DNA of 57,170 bases. Source: Synechococcus sp. AG-679-D13. Lineage in GTDB: Bacteria; Cyanobacteriota; Cyanobacteriia; PCC-6307; Cyanobiaceae. Under the pieces are notes generated by a model. That model did no database searches, was not told the origin of the DNA, and saw only the letters and a list, made by a program, of their open reading frames with translations. The stretch spans positions 1 through 57,170 of the forward strand of contig QCUM01000012.1 of assembly GCA_003210735.1 (NCBI GenBank), read 5' to 3'. Made by a program: the position numbers and the translations under genes. The stretch's first letter is position 1. Every line of letters begins with the position of its first letter. Shown here piece after piece: positions 33,759 through 43,503 of the stretch.

Positions 33759-34681
33759 CGAATTTTGCCCAGCTCCCGGCCAACCGCTTCAATCGCTGCG
33801 TAATCGCCATCGGCCGCCGGGATGAAGGCTTCGGCTCCGAAGAGATCCAGGATGGTTCTGCGTCTCTCGGTATCGGGTTCGATTGCGATCAATGCTTGTT
33901 GAAGACGGTTGGTGAAGCCTTCGCCGTATCGCTGATCGAGGTCGGCACCAGCAACCCAGTGGTAGTCGACATAGGTCGGCGTGCGCCAGATCACGGCCAC
34001 CTTGTCCGGATCGACACGACCATCCTTAACCTGGCTCTCCCAGACCTGGGAGTTAAGTGCCCCCGCCTCATAAGCCCCACTCTGCACAACAGCGATGGTG
34101 GCGTCATGGCTACCGCTGAAACCGGGCCGCCCACCGGCGAAATCCTCAGGTGTAACGCCGTTCTGTTTCATGAAGTACTGCGGCATCAACCGGCCGGAGG
34201 TGGAACTCTCGGAGCCGAAGGCAAACCGCTTGCCCTTCAGTTGCACCAGTTGATCTGAGCTGGTGATCGGCTTGAGTCCGCTGGCTCCGTGAGCGATGAA
34301 CACACTGGTGAATTCGGCATCGATATCCCGTTGGGCAAGCACCTGGGAGCCTGGGGTCTGAAGCCTTGCCTGGACACCGGTCAAGCCACCGAACCAAACG
34401 AGATCCAGGCTTCCGCTGCGAAACGCACTCACCGCTGCGGCGTAGTTGCTCACCGGCACGTACTTCACCGGCACATCCAGCCGTTCGCTCAGCTCATCCG
34501 AGAGGGTGTCGTAAAGACGGTTGAGCTTCTCAGGGTTCTGATCAGGAATCGCACCAATCCGAAGCGTGGATGCTTCTCCGCCGGGATTTGTGGAACTACA
34601 GCCGGTAAGGGCAGCAGTCAGCCCCAGCCCGGCAAGGAAGCCGGCAAAAACGATGGCTCGAGGTTGTCGATCAGGCATCAA
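33755..34681 (-). CDS. phnD: Phosphonate/phosphite/phosphate periplasmic binding lipoprotein
   Basis: 308 residues. A signal with lipobox near residues 24-28 (FLAGLGLTAALTGCSST, Cys28) marks a lipoprotein. The mature protein matches the PhnD family: LRIGAIPDQNPEKLNRLYDT, LDLVWFGGLTGVQAR, GKRFAFGSESSTSGRLMPQ and VVQSGAYEAGALNSQVW. PhnD-type proteins bind phosphonates or phosphite. It begins the transporter gene set; the upstream gene is the aminotransferase, 37 bp before. Confidence 0.93.
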   Translation of the reverse strand: MMPDRQPRAIVFAGFLAGLGLTAALTGCSSTNPGGEASTLRIGAIPDQNPEKLNRLYDTLSDELSERLDVPVKYVPVSNYAAAVSAFRSGSLDLVWFGGLTGVQARLQTPGSQVLAQRDIDAEFTSVFIAHGASGLKPITSSDQLVQLKGKRFAFGSESSTSGRLMPQYFMKQNGVTPEDFAGGRPGFSGSHDATIAVVQSGAYEAGALNSQVWESQVKDGRVDPDKVAVIWRTPTYVDYHWVAGADLDQRYGEGFTNRLQQALIAIEPDTERRRTILDLFGAEAFIPAADGDYAAIEAVGRELGKIR

Positions 34682-34718
34682 AAACTGTGGCTTGGTTCGA
34701 CCGGAACCCTCGTGAATC

Positions 34719-35897
34719 TCAGAAGGTTTTCAGCACACGCTGAAAGCGTTTTAGGCCATCTTTGATTGTCTCACTCGAGACCGCACAGGAAAAACGAACG
34801 CAGCTGTCGTCGCCGAAGGCGACACCAGGAACAAGGGCCAGCCCTTCAACCTCAAGGGCTCGCTTGCAGAACTCAAGGGAGGCAGAGACGTTCGGCGGCA
34901 ACTGCGGGAAGGCGTAGAAGGCACCCTGAGGCGGGACGAGGGTGATTCCGTCAATCGACTGAAGACCCTTGCAGAGCAGCTCTCGCCGATGGTTGTAGCT
35001 CTTGGCCATGGCGTGGACGCAGTCCCGCGAACCCTGAAGAGCAGCCAAGGCACCGCGCTGGGCAAAGCTGCAGACATTGCTCGTGCTCTGGCTCTGAAGT
35101 GCAGCTGCCGCCTTGATCACAGACTCCGCACCGGCCAGATAACCCAGGCGCCATCCGGTCATGGCCCATCCCTTGGCGAAGCCGTTGACGGTGAAGCAGC
35201 GTTCCCGCAGATCCTCGGCCACAGCGGCAAAGCTGTGATGAACCTGGCCATCAGCCAGAAGATGTTCGTAGATTTCATCGCTCATCACCAACACCCGGGG
35301 ATGACGGCGCAGAACCTCCGCAAGGGCCTTCAGTTCCTCAAGACTCGACACACGGCCGGTTGGATTTCCGGGGCTGTTGAGAACCAGCAACCGGGTTCGC
35401 GTGGTGATGCGGCGTTCCAGCTGATCGAGGTCAAGTTGAAAGCCGGATGCTGCACTGGTGGGAACGGTGACCCCAACCGCCCCGGCAAGAGCAGCCATTT
35501 CCGGGTAGCTCAACCAGTACGGCGCCGGGATCAGCACCTCATCACCGGGATTGAGCAGAACCTGAAACAGGTTGTAGATCGCCTGTTTGCCGCCATTGGT
35601 CACCAGGACCTGCCCAGCAGTGGTGGGGCAAGCGTTTTCACGGGTCAACTTGTCAGCGATGGCTTGCCGCAGTTCCGGATCGCCGGCTGCAGGGCCATAT
35701 CGGGTCAATCCAGCCGACAGAGCATCACGGGCTGCTTCCGTGATGAAATCTGGCGTGTTGAAGTCCGGCTCGCCAGCGCTGAGACTGCAGATGTTGCGAC
35801 CTTCGCTCTGAAGGGCCTTGGCCTTGGCGCTGATCTCAAGCGTGAGCGAAGGCTTCAGGGCGACGGCCCGTTGAGACAGTTCAGGCGGGCACTGCAT
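34719..35897 (-). CDS. aspC: Class I PLP-dependent aminotransferase (AspC-like)
   Basis: 392 residues from ATG 35897 (MQCPPELSQRAVALKPS); upstream frame to 36017 does not match the family. Motifs are NGGKQAIYNLFQVLLNPGDE, LLVLNSPGNPTGRV, the aspartate in MSDEIYEHLL and the PLP-Lys in NGFAKGWAMTGWRLGYL. The profile fits aspartate/prephenate aminotransferases of the Ib subgroup. It lies 37 bp upstream of phnD on the same strand, so co-transcription is possible. Confidence 0.92.
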   Translation of the reverse strand: MQCPPELSQRAVALKPSLTLEISAKAKALQSEGRNICSLSAGEPDFNTPDFITEAARDALSAGLTRYGPAAGDPELRQAIADKLTRENACPTTAGQVLVTNGGKQAIYNLFQVLLNPGDEVLIPAPYWLSYPEMAALAGAVGVTVPTSAASGFQLDLDQLERRITTRTRLLVLNSPGNPTGRVSSLEELKALAEVLRRHPRVLVMSDEIYEHLLADGQVHHSFAAVAEDLRERCFTVNGFAKGWAMTGWRLGYLAGAESVIKAAAALQSQSTSNVCSFAQRGALAALQGSRDCVHAMAKSYNHRRELLCKGLQSIDGITLVPPQGAFYAFPQLPPNVSASLEFCKRALEVEGLALVPGVAFGDDSCVRFSCAVSSETIKDGLKRFQRVLKTF

Positions 35898-35979
35898 GGT
35901 CAACGCACCATCCCAAGCGCGTTCAAAGTTGCATCCTGCCGCACCTTGTGTCACCGACAACACCTTCGTGCCTGAATTG

Positions 35980-36382
35980 ATGGAACCGATCACCCTCAAC
36001 TGGGTTCTGGCGGCCAAAGAGCCTGAACATCTGGCACGGTTTTATGCATCCTTGCTGGATCTCAAGGCGTCCCAGGGTTTGTCACCACATCACTGGCGCC
36101 TGACGATTCCGGGCGGAACAACGCTTGAGATTTATCGACCATCGCGTCAACGTTCATTTCCTGAGCGGGGCAGAGCTCTTGCACCGTGCCTCCGGCTCCC
36201 CCCCCCACCGGGACCCACTCGCAACACTGCTGGAGTGGTTGGAACAGGCCCAAGGTCTTGGTGCCGTTGTGGAGGAGCAGCCACGGCTGGAATCCTTCGG
36301 AGCCGAAGCCTGGTTGAACGATCCGGAAGGAAATGCTCTGTTGCTGCTGGTGCCGGTGCAGTCAGCTCCGAGCAGGGGATGA
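35980..36382 (+). pseudogene. VOC (glyoxalase/bleomycin-resistance fold) protein, frameshifted
   Basis: Frame 1 from ATG 35980 gives the first half (MEPITLNWVLAAKEPEHLAR; GTTLEIYRPSRQRSFPERGR; ALAPCLRL). It then meets a run of nine C (about 36198-36206) and drifts into nonsense. The second half continues in the next frame (DPLATLLEWLEQAQGLGAVV; EAWLNDPEGNALLLLVP) to TGA 36380-36382, which overlaps the UDG start. Removing one C would restore a ~133-residue VOC protein. Either a real frameshift in a slippery tract or an error at the homopolymer. The VOC fold usually acts as a metal-dependent small-molecule enzyme. Confidence 0.8.
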
Positions 36383-36963
36383 CGGTCGATCTGAACGACT
36401 GCCAAGGCTGCACCGCCTGTGACCTGGCGACGACCCGTCAATCCGTGGTGATCAGCCGTGGGAATTCGTCCTCTCGGCTGATGCTCATTGGCGAAGCACC
36501 TGGAGCTCAGGAGGATGCAGAGGGACGACCTTTTGTTGGCCGGTCCGGCAGGGCCCTGGATTCCCTGTTGAAGGAGGTGGGCCTGGATCCAGACCAGGAC
36601 CTGTATGTGTGCAATGCGATCAAGTGCCGTCCCCCCAACAACCGTCGGCCGAAGAAGGGTGAATTGCGCTCCTGTCGTCCGTGGCTCGATCAGCAGCTTG
36701 CGTTGGTTGATCCGGTTGTGATCGTGCTGACCGGCGCCACAGCGGTTGAGGCGATTCTTGGAATTAAAGGTGGTATGACCCAGCTGCGGGGGCAGTGGCA
36801 AAGCTGGGAAGGACGTGCGGTGATGCCGATTTTTCACCCTGCCTATTTGCTCCGGAATCCATCCCGTGAAGCGGGTGCGCCACTGGATCTCACCCGTCAG
36901 GACCTTGCCGCGGTTCGGCAGCGGTTGTGCGAGCCTTGGCCCGATTCTGGTTCGGACCCATGA
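36379..36963 (+). CDS. Type 4 (family 4) uracil-DNA glycosylase with [4Fe-4S] cluster
   Basis: 194 residues. Cluster cysteines are at 11, 14, 83 and 99 ([27 protein letters not shown]). Catalytic motifs are [20 protein letters not shown] and, near the end, [10 protein letters not shown]. It removes uracil from DNA in base-excision repair. The ATGA overlap with the VOC gene and an ATGA overlap with ispG at 36960 place it in one translationally coupled string. Confidence 0.93.
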   Translation: MTVDLNDCQGCTACDLATTRQSVVISRGNSSSRLMLIGEAPGAQEDAEGRPFVGRSGRALDSLLKEVGLDPDQDLYVCNAIKCRPPNNRRPKKGELRSCRPWLDQQLALVDPVVIVLTGATAVEAILGIKGGMTQLRGQWQSWEGRAVMPIFHPAYLLRNPSREAGAPLDLTRQDLAAVRQRLCEPWPDSGSDP

Positions 36964-38156
36964 CTGCCCTGGATCGGCGCTACGACACCAAGATCCATCG
37001 CCGTGTCACCCGGACCGTGATGGTTGGCGACGTGCCGATCGGCAGTGAGCATCCGGTCGTTGTTCAGTCGATGATCAATGAAGACACGATGGATATTGAG
37101 GGATCCGTCGCCGGAATTCTGCGTCTGGTCGACGTCGGTTGCGAGATCGTTCGGGTGACAACACCCACGATCGGTCACGCGAAAGCGATGGGCAAAATCC
37201 GGGCTTCCCTGCGGGGACAGGGTTGCAATGTTCCTCTTGTGGCGGACGTGCACCACAACGGGATCAAAATTGCTCTTGAGGTTGCCAAGCACGTCGACAA
37301 GGTTCGGATCAATCCGGGATTGTTCGTTTTTGACAAGCCGGATCCAGATCGGACTGAGTTCACCAAGGACGAGTTCGCCGCAATCGGTGGGCGGATTCGC
37401 GACACCTTTGAACCTTTAGTCACGACGCTGCGGGATCAAAACAAAGCACTGAGGATCGGTGTCAACCATGGCTCCCTGGCGGAGCGGATGCTGTTCACCT
37501 ACGGGGACACCCCTGAGGGAATGGTGGAGTCGGCAATGGAATTCGTTCGTATCTGCAACGAGCTCGATTTCCACAACATCGTGATCTCGATGAAGGCGTC
37601 ACGCGCACCCGTGATGCTGGCGGCCTACCGGTTGATGGCTGACACGATGGATCGGGAGGGCCTCAACTATCCACTCCACCTCGGTGTGACGGAAGCCGGT
37701 GACGGTGATTACGGCCGGATCAAAAGCACCGCGGGTATTGCAAGCCTTCTCTCGCGTGGTCTCGGGGATACGTTGCGGGTGTCGCTCACCGAATCGCCCG
37801 AGAAGGAAATCCCCGTCTGTTACTCGATCCTGCAGTCCCTGGGACTGCGCAAAACCATGGTCGAGTACGTGGCTTGTCCCAGTTGTGGGCGCACCCTGTT
37901 CAACCTCGAGGAGGTCCTGCACAAGGTCCGTGACGCCACCCATCATCTGAAGGGTCTGGATATCGCCGTGATGGGCTGCATCGTCAATGGACCCGGGGAG
38001 ATGGCCGATGCCGACTACGGCTACGTCGGCAAAGGGCCTGGAACCATTGCTCTGTATCGCGGTCGCGACGAAATCCGCAAGGTGCCGGAATCGGAGGGTG
38101 TCACGGCCCTGATCGATTTGATCAAGGGAGATGGCCGCTGGGTCGACCCTGAATAA
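36960..38156 (+). CDS. ispG: 4-hydroxy-3-methylbut-2-enyl diphosphate synthase (MEP pathway)
   Basis: 398 residues from ATG 36960 ([20 protein letters not shown]); upstream in-frame ATG 36927 would overlap UDG further. TIM-barrel motifs [17 protein letters not shown] and [21 protein letters not shown] segments are conserved. The C-terminal [4Fe-4S] cysteines are in [12 protein letters not shown] and [10 protein letters not shown]. It makes HMBPP for isoprenoid, carotenoid and phytyl synthesis. It is a core essential gene. Confidence 0.95.
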   Translation: MTALDRRYDTKIHRRVTRTVMVGDVPIGSEHPVVVQSMINEDTMDIEGSVAGILRLVDVGCEIVRVTTPTIGHAKAMGKIRASLRGQGCNVPLVADVHHNGIKIALEVAKHVDKVRINPGLFVFDKPDPDRTEFTKDEFAAIGGRIRDTFEPLVTTLRDQNKALRIGVNHGSLAERMLFTYGDTPEGMVESAMEFVRICNELDFHNIVISMKASRAPVMLAAYRLMADTMDREGLNYPLHLGVTEAGDGDYGRIKSTAGIASLLSRGLGDTLRVSLTESPEKEIPVCYSILQSLGLRKTMVEYVACPSCGRTLFNLEEVLHKVRDATHHLKGLDIAVMGCIVNGPGEMADADYGYVGKGPGTIALYRGRDEIRKVPESEGVTALIDLIKGDGRWVDPE

Positions 38157-38190
38157 GGTCGTTAGGCTGAACAATCTGATCTAAGAGATC

Positions 38191-39540
38191 TTGGCAAGCC
38201 TGCCTCGCCTGCGTTCCCTGCTTGGTTCCGGTCCTCTGGTGATCGCCCTTGGCATCAGCGGTATGGCTGTTGCAGTGGCAGCGCCAAGGCTTGGATTGCC
38301 AGGTGCTTCATCAGCTGCGATTTCGGACAGCCCCAAAGAGGTGATCGATCAGGTCTGGCAGATCGTGTATCGCGATTACCTCGACTCATCCGGTGCTTAC
38401 AGCACCAGCCGTTGGCGACAGTTGCGACGCACCTTGCTGGCGAAGTCCTATGCGGGTACAGGAGAATCCTATGAAGCGATCCGAGGCATGCTCGCCAGCC
38501 TTGACGATCCCTACACGCGTTTTCTGGATCCCAAGGAATTCAAGGAGATGCAGATCGACACCTCAGGCGAATTGCGTGGGGTGGGAATTCAGCTGAGCCT
38601 CGACAAGGAGACCAGAGAACTCATCGTTGTTGCTCCAATTGAAGGAACGCCAGCATCTCGGGCTGGAGTGCAACCCAAGGATGTGATCGTCACCATTGAT
38701 GGTGAGAGCACCCAGGGGATGAACACCGAGGACGCGGTGAAATTAATCCGCGGGCCTGAAGGGTCAAAGGTTGTTCTGGGTCTTCGTCGTCAAGGGACTG
38801 TGATCAACGTGTCGCTGAAACGGGCGCGCATTGAGATCAATGCAGTCTCATCAAGCCTGAACACCAGTGCCGATGGCAGCACGAAAGTGGGGTATATCCG
38901 GTTGAAGCAATTCAATGCCAACGCGTCAAGGGAGATGCGGGCTGCGATCAAGGCGCATGAAAAGAGCGGTGCAGAGGGATATGTGCTCGATCTCCGCAGC
39001 AACCCCGGCGGTCTGCTTGAGGCCAGCATCGACATCGCACGCCAGTGGCTGGATGAAGGAACGATCGTGAGCACGCGAACCCGGGAGGGAATTCGTGACG
39101 TGCGGCGGGCGACCGGAAATGCTGTGACGGACAAACCGATGGTTGTGCTGATCGACCAGGGCTCGGCCAGTGCCAGTGAAATCCTCTCCGGGGCACTTCA
39201 GCAGAACCAACGCGCTCAGCTGATCGGTCAGAAGACGTTTGGCAAAGGCCTGGTGCAGGCGGTTCGAGGACTAGCGGATGGTTCCGGAATGACCGTCACG
39301 ATCGCCAAATACCTGACTCCCGACGGGACCGATATTCACAAAAACGGAATTGAGCCCGATGTGGCGGTCTCGTTCACTGAACAGGAAATGAGGCAATTCA
39401 CGTCAACAGACCTGGGCACTCAACGCGACAGTCAATATCGGGTAGCTGAGAAAACGTTGCTGAAGTCGATGACTGGCGCGGAACTGAGCCTTGAATACAA
39501 GCCGGGCAGCAGCAATTTGGTCGCAGCTCTGAACGACTGA
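38191..39540 (+). CDS. ctpA: C-terminal processing peptidase (Ctp/CtpA family)
   Basis: 449 residues. An N-terminal signal/anchor (LVIALGISGMAVAVAAP) precedes DDPYTRFLDPKEF, a PDZ domain (RGVGIQLSLDKETRELIVVAP; GVQPKDVIVTID) and the tail-specific protease domain with catalytic Ser in LIDQGSASASEILSG and Lys in IGQKTFGKGLVQAV. In oxygenic phototrophs CtpA matures photosystem II D1; paralogues exist, so the exact paralogue is uncertain. Start TTG 38191. Confidence 0.93.
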   Translation: MASLPRLRSLLGSGPLVIALGISGMAVAVAAPRLGLPGASSAAISDSPKEVIDQVWQIVYRDYLDSSGAYSTSRWRQLRRTLLAKSYAGTGESYEAIRGMLASLDDPYTRFLDPKEFKEMQIDTSGELRGVGIQLSLDKETRELIVVAPIEGTPASRAGVQPKDVIVTIDGESTQGMNTEDAVKLIRGPEGSKVVLGLRRQGTVINVSLKRARIEINAVSSSLNTSADGSTKVGYIRLKQFNANASREMRAAIKAHEKSGAEGYVLDLRSNPGGLLEASIDIARQWLDEGTIVSTRTREGIRDVRRATGNAVTDKPMVVLIDQGSASASEILSGALQQNQRAQLIGQKTFGKGLVQAVRGLADGSGMTVTIAKYLTPDGTDIHKNGIEPDVAVSFTEQEMRQFTSTDLGTQRDSQYRVAEKTLLKSMTGAELSLEYKPGSSNLVAALND

Positions 39541-39705
39541 TCAGGCGATCGGCTGCATCATGCCGCCACCGCCACCACCGTTGGAATCATCATCGTCGGA
39601 AGCCGGCTGGAGCAGTGCAAACAAGCCAAGGGCGATGGCACAGAACAAACCGCTCATCACCTCAAGGGGAAATCCGCTGGAACCGATTTCGATGAATTCG
39701 CCCAT
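39541..39705 (-). CDS. 54-aa membrane peptide with Gly-rich tail
   Basis: Protein MGEFIEIGSSGFPLEVMSGL, then a hydrophobic helix (FCAIALGLFALLQPA), an acidic DDDD and a GGGGGG run ending MMQPIA. Single membrane pass with an acidic-glycine C-terminus. The stop lies immediately next to the ctp stop codon, so the genes are convergent. It lies 78 bp downstream of mfd on the same strand. No family recognised, but it is clearly coding by composition. Confidence 0.65.
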   Translation of the reverse strand: MGEFIEIGSSGFPLEVMSGLFCAIALGLFALLQPASDDDDSNGGGGGGMMQPIA

Positions 39706-39783
39706 CTGATTCCTAAAGACAGAACCAATGTAACGAAGAATTGCGCGTCTGGTGAAGTTTTTCTCAGAAACGCAGCGAAGTCA

Positions 39784-42700
39784 TCACACCCTCAGCACCT
39801 CAGCGTTCTTCAGCCTCTGTTCCTCTTGTTTTTGCGCTTGCGTTGTTCCATCCGCATCTGGGATCTGGGCCACCATCAGCCGCAGCCACTCCATGAGCTG
39901 CTCGAGTTGCTTGTCCATTGGGAGTACGCCGAGTCCCCTGGCCAGCACCTTGTGCTGAATGCCATGTCCGGCCTGGTACACAAGCCTGCCGTGCAGGTGT
40001 TGAGGAAGTCCCTGGCGTAGCAGGCGGAATGCCGGCTCCTCCATCGGGGTTTCCAGAACGATGTTTGGTTTTTCCGGTTTGATCCGGGCGAAACCGCAGC
40101 GCTTTGCCAACAGTTTGAGCTCCATCAACTGCAACAGCGACACAACCGCCGCTGGAAGAGCCCCGTACCGATCCGCCCATCCGGCTGCGAGTTCCACCAG
40201 AGTTTCCGCCGAGGTGCAATCTGCTGCTGCTCGATAGGCCGCAATCTTCTCGTCTGGTTCCGTGATCCAATCGGCAGGAACGAACGCTGTGATCGGGAGG
40301 TCCACCTGTGTGTCTTCGACGATCGGGATGTCTTGGCCCTGAATCTCTGCCAGCGATTCCTGCAACATTTCCATGTAGAGGTCAAAGCCGATCGTTTCCA
40401 TCTGGCCGCTCTGCTCCACGCCCAGCAGGTTGCCCACACCGCGAATTTCCATATCGCGCATGGCGAGCTGATAGCCGCTGCCCAGTTGCGCAAACTCCTG
40501 AATAGCGCGCAACCGCTGTCGTGCTGCGTCGCTCAGGGAGGCATTACCTGGATAGAACAGCCAGGCATGGGCCTGGATGCCGCTGCGTCCAACACGACCG
40601 CGTAACTGATACAGCTGCGACAACCCGAAACGCTGAGCGTCCTCGATCAGGATCGTGTTGACGCGCGGGATATCGAGGCCGCTCTCCACGATCGTGGTGC
40701 AAAGCATCACATCTGCTTCTCCGGCATTGAATGCCACCATCGCGCTTTCCAGTTCACCCTCGGCCATTTGGCCATGGGCCACCAGCAACTTCAGGCCTGG
40801 AAGCATCTCCCTCAGACCAGCGGCCACCTCCTCGATTCCCTCCACCCTTGGCACCACATAAAACACCTGCCCACCTCGATCGAGCTCCTGTCGGATGGCA
40901 CTGCGAACCGCTTCCGGGTCCAGTGCCGCAAGGTGTGTCTTGATCGGTCGACGCAACGGAGGTGGTGTGGTGATCAGGCTCATTTCCCGCACACCGGAGA
41001 GGCTCATGTACAGCGTTCGCGGGATGGGCGTTGCCGACAACGTGAGCACATCCACGTCTTTGCGCAGCACCTTGATCTTTTCCTTCTGATTCACACCAAA
41101 GCGCTGCTCCTCGTCCACCACCAACAGCCCGAGCTGTTGGAAACCAGCTCCCTTGCTGAGCAGTTGATGGGTGCCAACAACGGCATCAATCGTGCCCTTT
41201 TTGAGGCCTTCCAGGATTGTTTTTCGCTCTGATGCGGTTCGGAAGCGGTTCAGTAATGCCACCTTGATCGGATAGGGGGCGAAGCGTTCCGACAAAGTGC
41301 GCCAGTGCTGTTGGGCGAGAACGGTTGTAGGGGCGAGCATGGCCACCTGCTTCCCGGCTGTGATGGCTTTGAAGATGGCCCGGATCGCCACCTCGGTCTT
41401 GCCGAAGCCCACATCACCACAAACAAGTCGATCCATCGGCTCACCCTTCTCCATATCCCTTTTCACATCGGCTGTTGCCTTGAGCTGATCCGGCGTTGGC
41501 TCATAGGGGAATGATTCCTCCAGCTCGCTTTGCCAGGGACCGTCATTTGGGAAGGCGAAACCGTTGGCCTGCTGGCGTTCGGCGTAGAGCTTCACCAGAT
41601 CAAGGGCCACCTTGCGAACAGCCTTCTTCGCCCGCTCCTTGGCCTTGCTCCAGGCAGAGCCTCCCATCTTGCTGAGCTGAGGAGGTGTCTCGCCCGTGGC
41701 GCGATACCGCCCAAGACTCCCCAGCTGATCTGCCGCGACGCGCAGGATTCCATCGGAGTACTGAACAACGAGGTAATCGCGCACATCGCCGGAGATCGCC
41801 AGTTTCTCCATGGCTTTGAAGCAGCCAACACCGTGGTTGCGATGCACCACGAAATCACCCGGACGCATCTTGTTCGGGTCCACGGTCCGGCTTGCGGCCT
41901 TGCGTCTTCGACGCACATAGCCACTGGATCCAAGCGTCTGTTGGCCGAAGAATTCACGGTCGGTGACCAGTGCGATTCGCCAGGCGGGCAGCTGGAAGCC
42001 TTCAAGTTCAGCCGTGCCACTGGTCTTCAGCGCTACGGGCGTGTTCTGTTCGACCAGTTGCTTGATCGCTGTGTTGTCGCCTGCATTGGGGATGAATCGA
42101 CTGATGCAATCGTGTTCCTCCAAGAGGGCTACAGCGCGGCTCGGCTGTGCTGACAAAAGCCAGACAGCTGTTCGCTCTTTTTGAAATCCCTTGATCAGCT
42201 CGGCCTGCTTCCCGAACTGATTCGGATACGCGGGCACAGGTCGACTGGATAAATCAAAGCTGTTGGGATGGCCGTCTTCCTCGAGAAGTTCAGCCAAATC
42301 AAAGCCGCTGAAATGACCGGTCTGGTCGTAGGCCTCTTCGATGCTTCGATGCAGAAGAGGAGGCCACAGTTGATCGCGCTCCTCTTCTGACAAACCGCAT
42401 TCATCAGCAACCTCTCGGTGATGAACAGCGGCGTGCTCGAACCATTGCTGCCCGTGGGCCAGGCCGTGCCTCCTCTCGTCGATCACCACTGCCATGCGTT
42501 GCGGCATGTAATCGAGCAATGAGGCTGGTTGTGACCAAGCCATCCCCATCAGACGGCGCATCCCCTCCGGACATCCACCTTCGAGCAATTGCTCAGTGGC
42601 CTGTTCCCCCAACAACCTCTCCAACCCATCGGGCATGGAGTCCCGCAGGGCTTCAGCGATCAGAGGTCCAAAACCTGTGGGGGTCAGCCGAAGCTGCTCA

Positions 42701-43365
42701 ATCGGATCGAGGGAACGCTGGGTTGCCGGATCAAATTCACGCAGTTTGTCCAGGTCCTCTCCGAAAAATTCGAGACGAACCGGCAGTTCACTGCTGACCG
42801 GAAAGATATCGACAATATCTCCCCTCCGGCTCCAGGTGCCTTCCTGCTCAATGCTCGAAACCCGCTCATAGCCAAGCTGCGCGAGTGTTTCGCCGAGCTG
42901 TTCAAGGTCGATCTCATCTCCTTTTCGAAGCGTGCGACAAATGTCCTTGAGTGCGTCCGGTGGCGGCAGATGGGGTTGAAGACAGCGCTCAGTGGCAACA
43001 ATGGCGTTCGATGCTGAAGCCGCTGGCTCACCAAGCAGGTCGCTCAGCACCTGCAGCTGGCCCCAGATGATTTCGCTGGTGGGGTCAAACGGTTCATAGG
43101 GAGACCCCTCGCTAGTGGGATAGAGGCTGGTGCTTTTCCAACCCATCAGCTCAAGCAGGGAGGTCCAGCGACCAGCCTCTTCAAGGGTTGGAACAACCAC
43201 CAAAAGCGGCCGTTCATCGCGCCGGGCCAAGGCACTGGCAACGAGGGCGCGACTGGCCCGAGCGGCTCCGCGCATCAGCAAGCGGTGCTCTCTGCCGGCA
43301 CGCTCGAGAAGTTCCCCGGTGAGGGCTCCCTGCTGGAGCTGAGTCACCAAAGAACGCAGGGGCAT
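39784..43365 (-). CDS. mfd: Transcription-repair coupling factor Mfd
   Basis: 1193 residues from ATG 43365 (MPLRSLVTQLQQGALTGELL), the family start; the open frame to 43488 is not conserved. UvrB-homology N-terminus (LEEAGRWTSLLELMGW), RNA-polymerase interacting domain (PGDFVVHRNHGVGCFKAMEK) and a SF2 helicase with Walker A CGDVGFGKTEVA, DEEQRFG and TLSATPIPRTLYMSL are present. It displaces stalled polymerase and recruits UvrA. A LexA-like box is about 107 bp upstream of the start. Confidence 0.95.
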   Translation of the reverse strand: MPLRSLVTQLQQGALTGELLERAGREHRLLMRGAARASRALVASALARRDERPLLVVVPTLEEAGRWTSLLELMGWKSTSLYPTSEGSPYEPFDPTSEIIWGQLQVLSDLLGEPAASASNAIVATERCLQPHLPPPDALKDICRTLRKGDEIDLEQLGETLAQLGYERVSSIEQEGTWSRRGDIVDIFPVSSELPVRLEFFGEDLDKLREFDPATQRSLDPIEQLRLTPTGFGPLIAEALRDSMPDGLERLLGEQATEQLLEGGCPEGMRRLMGMAWSQPASLLDYMPQRMAVVIDERRHGLAHGQQWFEHAAVHHREVADECGLSEEERDQLWPPLLHRSIEEAYDQTGHFSGFDLAELLEEDGHPNSFDLSSRPVPAYPNQFGKQAELIKGFQKERTAVWLLSAQPSRAVALLEEHDCISRFIPNAGDNTAIKQLVEQNTPVALKTSGTAELEGFQLPAWRIALVTDREFFGQQTLGSSGYVRRRRKAASRTVDPNKMRPGDFVVHRNHGVGCFKAMEKLAISGDVRDYLVVQYSDGILRVAADQLGSLGRYRATGETPPQLSKMGGSAWSKAKERAKKAVRKVALDLVKLYAERQQANGFAFPNDGPWQSELEESFPYEPTPDQLKATADVKRDMEKGEPMDRLVCGDVGFGKTEVAIRAIFKAITAGKQVAMLAPTTVLAQQHWRTLSERFAPYPIKVALLNRFRTASERKTILEGLKKGTIDAVVGTHQLLSKGAGFQQLGLLVVDEEQRFGVNQKEKIKVLRKDVDVLTLSATPIPRTLYMSLSGVREMSLITTPPPLRRPIKTHLAALDPEAVRSAIRQELDRGGQVFYVVPRVEGIEEVAAGLREMLPGLKLLVAHGQMAEGELESAMVAFNAGEADVMLCTTIVESGLDIPRVNTILIEDAQRFGLSQLYQLRGRVGRSGIQAHAWLFYPGNASLSDAARQRLRAIQEFAQLGSGYQLAMRDMEIRGVGNLLGVEQSGQMETIGFDLYMEMLQESLAEIQGQDIPIVEDTQVDLPITAFVPADWITEPDEKIAAYRAAADCTSAETLVELAAGWADRYGALPAAVVSLLQLMELKLLAKRCGFARIKPEKPNIVLETPMEEPAFRLLRQGLPQHLHGRLVYQAGHGIQHKVLARGLGVLPMDKQLEQLMEWLRLMVAQIPDADGTTQAQKQEEQRLKNAEVLRV

Positions 43366-43471
43366 CGGACATGCGAAACAGCGAGCAGTGATCCTCGCAA
43401 TTGGAGGGTGGCTGCCGTTGCACCGGAACTCGTCTGATACTCCCTTGCGGGGAGAAAAAGACTTGGCTATG

Positions 43472-43485
43472 AGTACAGGTGTACG
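43472..43485. promoter_or_regulatory. LexA-like box between mfd and the DUF3104 gene
   Basis: AGTACAGGTGTACG matches the cyanobacterial consensus RGTACNNNDGTWCB at all fixed positions. It lies 19 bases upstream of the DUF3104 start and about 107 bases upstream of the mfd start on the other strand. It could control either or both. The match is by pattern only. Confidence 0.6.
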
Positions 43486-43503
43486 CACTCAGAGGCGTCG
43501 ACC

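Noticed and set aside
34989..35975. 328-codon plus-strand ORF opposite the aminotransferase
   Set aside because: High-GC antisense frame; the minus strand has all class I aminotransferase motifs.
36125..36382. Separate gene starting MRFIDHRVNVHFL before UDG
   Set aside because: Its first ~25 residues are an out-of-frame reading of the VOC gene; only the part after the C9 tract is family-like. It is the second half of a frameshifted VOC gene.
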